A stretch of 12,366 nucleotides of DNA. It comes from an uncultured Saprospiraceae bacterium. Lineage in GTDB: Bacteria; Bacteroidota; Bacteroidia; Chitinophagales; Saprospiraceae. Location of the stretch: the NCBI GenBank assembly GCA_937959375.1, contig CALGLS010000562.1, positions 1 to 12,366 of the forward strand, read 5' to 3'. The notes beneath the pieces are model-generated. The model did no database searches. It was not told the origin of the DNA and worked only from the letters and a program-made list of their open reading frames with translations. Each line of letters opens with the position of its first letter. The stretch's first letter is position 1. The translations under genes and the position numbers were made by a program. Positions 7,901 to 12,366 of this stretch are shown here, one piece after another.

Positions 7901-10365
7901 GTATCAGCTATGCTAAATCTGTAACTAACTGAACTTGCATTCCCACAAGGATCTGTAGCAGTAAAAACAACATCTACATAAGCGAGTACTCCTCCCGCAC
8001 AATCAGGTGTATTTACCCAATTTGATTCATCGTAATCAGAACTCCAAGTAGCACTACTACAAAGATCAACCGCAGTTGCTCCTGCATTTGCTAACAACCA
8101 TGCTTGCAAGTCTTCATCATTTCCAGCACCATCACATTCTGCCATTTCATTTGAACCACCAGAAATAACTGGAGCGGTATCATCTACTTTTGTTATGGTT
8201 TGAGCAGCAGTGGCCGTCAAACCTCCGCAGGCATCTGTTGCTGTCCAAGTTCTAGTAACTGTTACAGCACAAGGATCAGTGTCATCGGTTGTATCTTCAA
8301 AAGTAACTGTGGTCTCACAAGTATGAACGACTGTTGGTGTTGGCCCAAAAACAGCAGCTTCTTCACAGCTAATTGTTTGATCAGCAGGTACATTGTTAAA
8401 AGAAGCTGGGAATTCGTTGTGTACCACAAAGTCTTCACTTACAGTCGTACTGTTTCCACATTCATCTGTTGCTACCCAAACGACTACAGTTGTAGCAGAT
8501 CCGTTAGCATCACATGATTCGTTAAGAACCGGAACAGCAGGTATTGTACTCCAAGTAACATCTCCGCAAGCATCTTCCGCAACTAGTCCGGTTTCCATAT
8601 AGTCAATCCAGTGATTGAACCAATAGTCACTGTCATCATTACATTCTGTTTCATCGCAGATAGATGGTGGTACAGATGTAATCACTGGTGCTGTATCATC
8701 CAGAAGTGTAATGGTCGTTTCACAAGTTGTAGAACGTCCGCAGGCATCTACAGCAGCAATCGTTACTACATTTGGTGTTGCACAAAATAAATTTGCAACT
8801 GGCGAGTAGTTATTGCTTATGTTAACATCCATTCCACAAGAGCTGTTAGCTGTTGCTAAACCAAGATGTGTTTGGATATATGTTTCGTTATTTGGATCTC
8901 CGCAATCTAAAATCAAATTAAATGCTGGACAAGTTAGTTCTGGTCCCTCATTTTGAACATACATGATTCTTTGAACAGATGTACTACGTCCACAATCATC
9001 TGTTACCGTGTAAGTGTAATAATAAGTTGCGTTATCACAGTTTGGAACTCCAGTTACAACAGGATCACTAATCGTCACTGTTGCACCTAAATTACAATCA
9101 GTTGTGTATTCAATATCTGTTGGTTGTGGATCGATTAGACTCTCACAATATTTAGTACAATCTGGTGCCACAAAAGTGATGACCGGTCCAGTATTACTAT
9201 CTGCGTAAACAAAAGTTTGATCGCAAGTTGAAGCGTTTCCACATTCATCAATTACCGTATATGTTCTTACAACCGTGTAACCATTACCAGGACAGAAGTT
9301 TCCGCCATTAGTAGAAATGGTAGAATAAACAGCTAGGTCCTCAATGGCAGAACAGTTATCACTCACTACCCCACCCATCGCAATTAATTCAGCTGCGCTT
9401 GTTGCTGCTGCTGGAATGCTTTCATAACAACTTAAAACAGCTACACTATTTGGCGGGCAAATTAAAGTAGGTGCGCTGGTGTCGCTGATGTTTATGGTTT
9501 GTACACAAGTACTGATATTGCCACAATCATCTTCAGCTGTCCAAGTTCTTGTAATTGTATTTTGGGTACAGCCAGTAGTTGAACCAGAAATTACATCTGT
9601 AAATGTTGGTTGTACAAACGGGTCGCAATTATCTGTTGCAGTAGCAACTCCCAAAGCTGCTGGACTTGTATTTTCATTACATGAAACGTTGATATCACTT
9701 GGGCAGGTAATTACAGGAGGTGTTGTATCCTCAACCGTAATCAGTTGTACAGCTGTACTACTGTTTCCACAAATATCTTGAGCAACCCATGTTCTTGTAA
9801 TTGTAAAATTAAAAGCATTACAACCATTGAATATCTGATCCGTTGCATCTGAAAAAGTTATGTTGATATCATCAGTTGATGCACAATTATCACTAGCAGT
9901 TGCAACTCCTAATGAAGGATTAGCCATAGGATTGGGATCTTGGTCGCATTCCATAGTAGTGTCATCCGGAGCAGTAATTGAAGGTGGAGTATCGTCCATT
10001 AGATAAATGGCTTGAACACAAGTAGCAGTACCGTCGCAAATACTGGTAGCTGTCCAAGTTCGGGTAATGACGTATGCATATTGTGAACAAAATTCAGTTC
10101 CTTGATTATCTACATCTGAATAAGTAATTGCCACATCACAGCTTGCCTCTCCTGAGTCTGTCGTCGCAAATCCAAGAACCGAAGGGTCGGTGCTTTCATC
10201 ACATTCAATCATAACCATTGGAGGGCAGTTAATTGTTATGACATCCTCATCAGCTGCATTTGCATGAGCGAAAACAAAAAGGAGTAGAAATGTAAGTGTT
10301 GAAACCTTAAAATTTGAAATAGTTTTAAAGTCAATAAAACGAGTGGTAAAATTCGCGATTTTCAT
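4957..10365 (-). CDS. Giant T9SS-exported surface protein: 16 HYR-like repeats, dockerin-like, cohesin-like, sorting domain
   Basis: From the ATG at 10365 the protein has 1,802 residues. The frame stays open to a TTG at 10401, but the ATG places the signal peptide well (core STLTFLLLFVFA, cleavage after AHANA, residue 37). Residues 42-1378 form 16 HYR/Ig-like repeats of about 75-95 residues. Typical marks are a first cysteine after VPAD, DNC, TRTWTATD and D-x-CGN; every unit keeps four cysteines. Residues 1384-1443 look like a carboxypeptidase-regulatory/SdrB-type beta domain. A dockerin-like module follows: a degenerate loop ending NGVSSFD, then a good calcium loop D1476-x-N1478-x-S1480-G-...-D1487. 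A cohesin-like domain spans about 1568-1705, and a T9SS type A sorting domain (NQPNPFHNKTTIGFNLP to LTKKMILIRL) spans about 1716-1802. It is presumably a surface or matrix adhesin; its ligand is unknown. A paralogue lies upstream on the same strand. Confidence 0.92.
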   Translation of the reverse strand: MKIANFTTRFIDFKTISNFKVSTLTFLLLFVFAHANAADEDVITINCPPMVMIECDESTDPSVLGFATTDSGEASCDVAITYSDVDNQGTEFCSQYAYVITRTWTATSICDGTATCVQAIYLMDDTPPSITAPDDTTMECDQDPNPMANPSLGVATASDNCASTDDINITFSDATDQIFNGCNAFNFTITRTWVAQDICGNSSTAVQLITVEDTTPPVITCPSDINVSCNENTSPAALGVATATDNCDPFVQPTFTDVISGSTTGCTQNTITRTWTAEDDCGNISTCVQTINISDTSAPTLICPPNSVAVLSCYESIPAAATSAAELIAMGGVVSDNCSAIEDLAVYSTISTNGGNFCPGNGYTVVRTYTVIDECGNASTCDQTFVYADSNTGPVITFVAPDCTKYCESLIDPQPTDIEYTTDCNLGATVTISDPVVTGVPNCDNATYYYTYTVTDDCGRSTSVQRIMYVQNEGPELTCPAFNLILDCGDPNNETYIQTHLGLATANSSCGMDVNISNNYSPVANLFCATPNVVTIAAVDACGRSTTCETTITLLDDTAPVITSVPPSICDETECNDDSDYWFNHWIDYMETGLVAEDACGDVTWSTIPAVPVLNESCDANGSATTVVVWVATDECGNSTTVSEDFVVHNEFPASFNNVPADQTISCEEAAVFGPTPTVVHTCETTVTFEDTTDDTDPCAVTVTRTWTATDACGGLTATAAQTITKVDDTAPVISGGSNEMAECDGAGNDEDLQAWLLANAGATAVDLCSSATWSSDYDESNWVNTPDCAGGVLAYVDVVFTATDPCGNASSVSYRFSIADTTAPNFTFVPADGSVECVEDAVFGTATASDICASVTITSSDATSGTGCSGSVTRTWTATDACGNIATASSTITYSDTQSPVATNVPADMTISCGETPVFGDAPTWADNCDDDLTISSSDATTTGSCAGEYTLTRTWVAADDCGNTATATQSISVEDDVAPVFTFVSEDGAVDCIDFVMFQDATAVDNCGTVTITSSDSTIGNDCSGAVTRTWVATDDCGNTVSASATITYNDDVSPIFTFVPQNAFVDCADDVVFAEAVAADLCSGVTLTSNDVMTGDNCVGTVTRTWTATDECGNSATAATTIEYADFQAPVVSNVPASVTITCSENLDFGPEPTFTDNCTDVVTVTFVDIETPGDCSAGGFVYTMERIWTGVDDCGFSVTANQTITVIDTEAPVFTYIPPVADLDCDDDLTPEAPQASDDCGAVTVEMTNEDISGELCDNGYAIHYTWTATDACGNTATAATSIWIDPDNEAPVFTFVPAGDYGDCANFPPTFGEVEVEDACGSVTVTYIDEAIGNPNGCADGENFDYRRVWTATDACGNTSTAKQTFWILVDAPPSTGAGLMGFIRTEANDAVENVEVTLEGSTLGMSELYTSTDDGMYAFDGLPLDNNYTIAPSLNETPLNGVSSFDLILIAKHLVGIQSLDSPYKMIAADINKSGSLTTLDLVELRKLILYVNTDFENNTSWRFVDANFVFPDVANPFASVFPELISINGLLEDEQHDFVGVKVGDVNGSAIPSNLLGGDGRNFDGALVFDIKDQIVEAGETYDVSFRSTEFIEVMGYQYTLKFDASALTFESIVPDGLSDLSEQNFGLSLLNEGMLTTSWTPNQAVSLLEGTDLFSIRFTAKKEGRLSDLIAVTSMYTKAEAYVRKSGGAIDLNEVSLRFEAEDVVNDHFELYQNQPNPFHNKTTIGFNLPEASTAVLTIYDVNGSTIQEVSGTYEAGYNEEVIDLSTEGNSGVYYYRLVTPKRHLTKKMILIRL
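6232..10242 (-). repeat. Coding tandem array of 16 HYR-like repeats
   Basis: The repeats occupy residues 42-1378 of the giant protein. Boundaries fall at the recurrent motif D-x-x-x-P before VFTFVP, VITCP or a similar strand. Units 1-7 average about 88 residues and units 8-16 about 81. Units 8, 11 and 14 (starting at 8406, 7662 and 6966) share a distinct first strand, NVPA-x-x-T-I-(S/T)-C, which gives a three-unit period. Protein similarity is clear, but synonymous sites have diverged, so this is an old expansion. Confidence 0.85.
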
Positions 10366-10433
10366 GTAATCTATTTTTGTTTTTGTAACTAGGTTGTTCA
10401 ATGAAAAAGATTCATTGGGGCAAATAGAAGATA

Positions 10434-10483
10434 GTCATAACCATTCAGATGAACGGTTATGACCTTACGCTTTGAGTACGGTC
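10434..10483 (-). promoter_or_regulatory. Paired leader hairpins upstream of the giant gene
   Basis: GTCATAACCATTC (10434-10446) and GAACGGTTATGAC (10451-10463) form 13-bp arms with one mismatch and a 4-nt loop. GACCTTAC (10461-10468) and GTACGGTC (10476-10483) form a second, 8-bp arm pair with one mismatch. The two structures share bases 10461-10463, so they compete at their junction. They lie 69-118 bp before the ATG at 10365. They could be an operator or an mRNA leader structure; no known riboswitch class is recognised. Confidence 0.4.
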
Positions 10484-10501
10484 TTATATTAATCTTGGGA
10501 C

Positions 10502-10557
10502 AAAAAAAAACAGTGACTTAATTTATGCTATGAATCTTATTAAGAGTTTTGTCACTG
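10502..10557 (-). terminator. Terminator-like hairpin with U9 tract inside the leader
   Basis: CAGTGAC (10511-10517) and GTCACTG (10551-10557) are perfect 7-bp arms, and TTAAT/ATTAA can pair within the 33-nt loop. On the minus strand the stem is followed by nine T (10510-10502). It is separate from the strong terminator of the upstream paralogue at 10886-10925, so it would end a short transcript or attenuate the giant gene's leader. The long AT-rich loop makes it weaker than the other terminators here. Confidence 0.45.
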
Positions 10558-10786
10558 GTTTGTGATTGGTGTGTTGATACGAAGATAACTAAATTTTATT
10601 GGAGAAAAGGTCTCTTACTATGAAATAATTGGGGACTTACGGCATAAACCGAAAGGTTCTCATGTAAATCAATGATATATACATTTACAAAATACAACAT
10701 GTGATTTGAATTGTTAGAATTTTTTGAAAAATGGTTAATATACTAGAGCTAAGTGATTTTGTTTGGTCTGCTATTACAAAGGATTG

Positions 10787-10860
10787 AAGGATATAAGGAT
10801 ATAAGGTTTGAAGAACACTTACAGATGCGGAGTCCGCGTTCACGTGTCCTTCAAACCTTA
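10787..10860. repeat. Palindromic intergenic repeat with nested hairpin
   Basis: Two 17-bp arms, 10802-10818 (beginning TAAGGTTTGAAG) and 10844-10860 (ending CTTCAAACCTTA), are reverse complements with one mismatch. Within the 25-bp interior GCGGA-G-TCCGC (10827-10837) forms a second, GC-rich stem. The left arm is preceded by a tandem octamer, AAGGATAT twice, followed by AAGG (10787-10806). The layout resembles REP-type or small MITE-like intergenic repeats. No second copy is in the window. Confidence 0.6.
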
Positions 10861-10885
10861 ACAAATGGAATCATCTAGAACCAAC

Positions 10886-10925
10886 AAAAAGAAAAGCCGG
10901 CCGCAAAAATTTGCGAACCGGCTTT
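10886..10925 (-). terminator. Strong rho-independent terminator of the right-edge paralogue
   Basis: AAAGCCGG (10893-10900) pairs with CCGGCTTT (10918-10925), and CGCAAA (10902-10907) pairs with TTTGCG (10910-10915) inside it. On the minus strand it is followed by TTTTCTTTTT. It lies about 50 bp after the stop codon at 10978. Confidence 0.88.
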
Positions 10926-10977
10926 CAAAGCATTCTTAGATTTTAATTGAGCTCCTCAGAGGGAAACTCTATTTATC

Positions 10978-12366
10978 TTAGTTGTTTGTCAACAACATTC
11001 TCTTCGTAGCAGTATGGTTAGGAGTTACTAGTTCATAGTAAACCACACCTGTTGCTTGTAGTTCGTTTCTGTTCAAGCTAACTTCATTGTAACCTTTTAC
11101 AAAGTCACCATTGATTTGCTTCAATTGCTTTCCAGCAACATCATAAAAAGTAAGCGTTGCATTTGTAGCAGTTGGCAATGAGAAGCCAATTACTGTGCTT
11201 TGCTTAAATGGGTTAGGACGGTTTTGCTGTAAGCTAAAGTCAGTTGCAGTAGCTCCTTCAAATCGCAATTGAACGTTCATCAAGTCAAGCTCTGCATTGT
11301 AAGCTTCTGCTTTAGTGTAGCGTGAACTAACATTAATTACATCGCTTAATTGAGCAGCAGACTTAGCTTTGAAAGTTATTGTAAATAATTCCTCACCATC
11401 TCTCATTGATACAGCCTCATTGCTATTCCAACTTGTTGTGATGATACCTTCGTTCAACATAGTCAAACCAAAGTTAGCTTCAGTCAAGCCTTCCAAAGTT
11501 CCTGCTGCTACATTTACAAATTCTAATTGATTCGCATCAAAAGAAAGACTGTATTGGTAACCAGCAACTTTTTCGAAATCACTTGCACGGAAAACAACAT
11601 CATAAGTTGATCCTGCTTCCATTGAAGGATTATCTAATTGGAAGTTTAAGTCACCATTGAATGTTCTGTCATCAACTCCCATAAGGTTATTCGCGATTAC
11701 AGTTCCATTCACATCTCCAATTTTCACACCTACAAAATCATGAATTTCACTTTCAAGTAAACCATTGATGTTTACTAATTCTGGGAAAGCTGTTGCAAAA
11801 GGATTATCAGCATAAGGGAATACAAAATCTGCATCCACAAAACGCCATGAATCATTGTTAGGGAATTCAGTGTTGATGAATAGAATCATCTTTCTCAATT
11901 CAACCATATCAAATGTCGTAATAGAACCTGAACGGTTAATATCCGCTGCAATCATCTTGTATGGTGAATCCAACATTTCAAGATTAAGAATGTGCTTAGA
12001 GATCAATACAAGGTCATACGTTGACACTCCGTTCATTGGATTCTCATTAGAGTAAGGATCAACCTGGTAGTTAGATCCAACAACCAAGTTAGCAAATTCG
12101 TATGCTCCATCATCTTCAGTTACATACATCTCCGAGAAGTTTGCACCACCCGTCAAATTCACTGCAACATCTTCTACTGCATCACCTTCTTCCGTTGCAA
12201 TGGTACCATCGATAGTCAAGCTAGAAGGTCCGTTTACAAGAATCCAGAACGTTTGCTTAGCCGTTGATGTATTACCACAAGCATCTGTTGCTGTCCATAC
12301 ACGACGGTAATCAAAGTTTTCATTATCTGCACATCCGTTGATGTTTCCAATTGCTTCGTCAATAAA
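10978..12366 (-). CDS. C-terminal part of a second giant T9SS surface protein, 5' end outside window
   Basis: The frame is open from the right edge (12366) to the stop at 10978, 462 codons, so the start lies outside. A TTG at 12219 could be mistaken for a start, but it sits within GPSSLTIDG, after an in-frame HYR-like repeat end (VWTATDACGN). The order matches the neighbour's C-terminus: last repeat, SdrB/carboxypeptidase-regulatory-like beta domain (DGTIATEEGDAVEDV), dockerin-like module (NGVSTYDLVLISKHIL, then the calcium loop ADINRSGSITTFD), cohesin-like domain (AGSTYDVVFRASDF to SRYTKAEAY), and T9SS type A sorting domain (QQNRPNPFKQSTVIGFSLP to TATKRMLLTNN). The two genes are tandem paralogues; third-position differences point to an old duplication. 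It is presumably exported by T9SS and surface-attached or released; its function beyond adhesion or matrix is unknown. Confidence 0.9.
   Translation of the reverse strand, partial: FIDEAIGNINGCADNENFDYRRVWTATDACGNTSTAKQTFWILVNGPSSLTIDGTIATEEGDAVEDVAVNLTGGANFSEMYVTEDDGAYEFANLVVGSNYQVDPYSNENPMNGVSTYDLVLISKHILNLEMLDSPYKMIAADINRSGSITTFDMVELRKMILFINTEFPNNDSWRFVDADFVFPYADNPFATAFPELVNINGLLESEIHDFVGVKIGDVNGTVIANNLMGVDDRTFNGDLNFQLDNPSMEAGSTYDVVFRASDFEKVAGYQYSLSFDANQLEFVNVAAGTLEGLTEANFGLTMLNEGIITTSWNSNEAVSMRDGEELFTITFKAKSAAQLSDVINVSSRYTKAEAYNAELDLMNVQLRFEGATATDFSLQQNRPNPFKQSTVIGFSLPTATNATLTFYDVAGKQLKQINGDFVKGYNEVSLNRNELQATGVVYYELVTPNHTATKRMLLTNN

Larger units (their letters stand above)
10366..10977. 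other. Intergenic region and long leader between the two giant genes
   Basis: This roughly 610-bp gap contains, from right to left, the terminator of the upstream paralogue (10886-10925), a palindromic repeat (10787-10860), an AT-rich stretch, a terminator-like hairpin (10502-10557) and two adjoining hairpins (10434-10483) close to the giant gene's start. A 34-codon frame on the minus strand (10596-10700) is present but has no supporting evidence. I could not place a TAnnTTTG promoter. Confidence 0.6.

Noticed and set aside
5961..9781. Several plus-strand open frames of 60-114 codons opposite the giant gene
   Set aside because: They are antisense shadows of the repetitive threonine/cysteine-rich coding sequence and lack protein-like features of their own.
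6232..10242. The regular repeats as a possible CRISPR array or other DNA-level repeat
   Set aside because: The periodicity is in the protein sequence with diverged codons; there are no identical short repeats with unique spacers.
10366..10401. Twelve-codon N-terminal extension of the giant protein from a TTG start at 10401
   Set aside because: The ATG at 10365 gives a more typical signal peptide; there is no upstream in-frame ATG and no ribosome-binding site supporting the TTG.
10596..10700. 34-codon minus-strand frame between the giant genes, upstream of a terminator-like hairpin
   Set aside because: Too short, no recognisable motif and no ribosome-binding site. It may be chance; kept only as a remark in the intergenic entry.
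10751..10761. AAGTGATTTTG, nearly matching one half of the candidate LytTR repeat, upstream of the giant gene
   Set aside because: It is a single half-site without a partner at about 20 bp, and such an octamer is expected by chance in AT-rich DNA of this length. It does not support regulation of the giant gene by the LytTR protein.
10978..12219. A complete 413-residue protein starting at 12219
   Set aside because: The apparent start is a TTG leucine codon inside a continuous frame that runs on to the window edge and encodes a conserved HYR-like repeat end.

Overview
The window looks like a chromosomal segment of a Bacteroidota bacterium. A Saprospiria-like, marine or biofilm-forming lineage is my guess from protein style; it is not proven. 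The evidence is AT-rich DNA, starts without clear Shine-Dalgarno sequences, three proteins ending in type IX secretion system (T9SS) type A sorting domains, and a periplasmic beta-propeller sensor next to a LytTR response regulator. Every gene I can support is on the minus strand, so transcription runs from right to left.

Left third (1-3121): a two-component pair. A LytTR response regulator (2384-3121) is transcribed first. After 91 bp comes a large sensor whose frame is open from its ATG at 2292 to the left edge: signal peptide, about a dozen propeller blades, and the start of a Y_Y_Y domain. Its transmembrane and kinase part lies outside the window. A 9-bp direct repeat about 70-100 bp before the regulator is a candidate self-regulatory LytTR site.

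Middle (3442-4872): a 248-residue secreted protein has one HYR/Ig-like repeat from which all four family cysteines are missing, plus a T9SS tail. It has its own terminator. Behind it is a roughly 700-bp non-coding stretch carrying a 160-bp MITE-like element with perfect 13-bp ends and a 3-bp TTA target duplication.

Right (4957-12366): a giant surface protein of about 1,800 residues (16 cysteine-rich HYR-like repeats, a linker beta domain, a dockerin-like module, a cohesin-like module and a T9SS tail). Next comes the C-terminal part of a second, paralogous giant, cut by the right edge. The roughly 600 bp between them hold a terminator, a palindromic repeat, and an unusual leader with hairpins and a second terminator-like structure.

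Functionally this reads as a cluster of T9SS-exported surface or matrix proteins of one repeat family beside a signalling pair. A regulatory link between the two halves is possible, but nothing in the sequence shows it. The strongest points are cysteine covariation within the repeats, a three-repeat higher-order period, and dockerin-like and cohesin-like modules in the same polypeptides.
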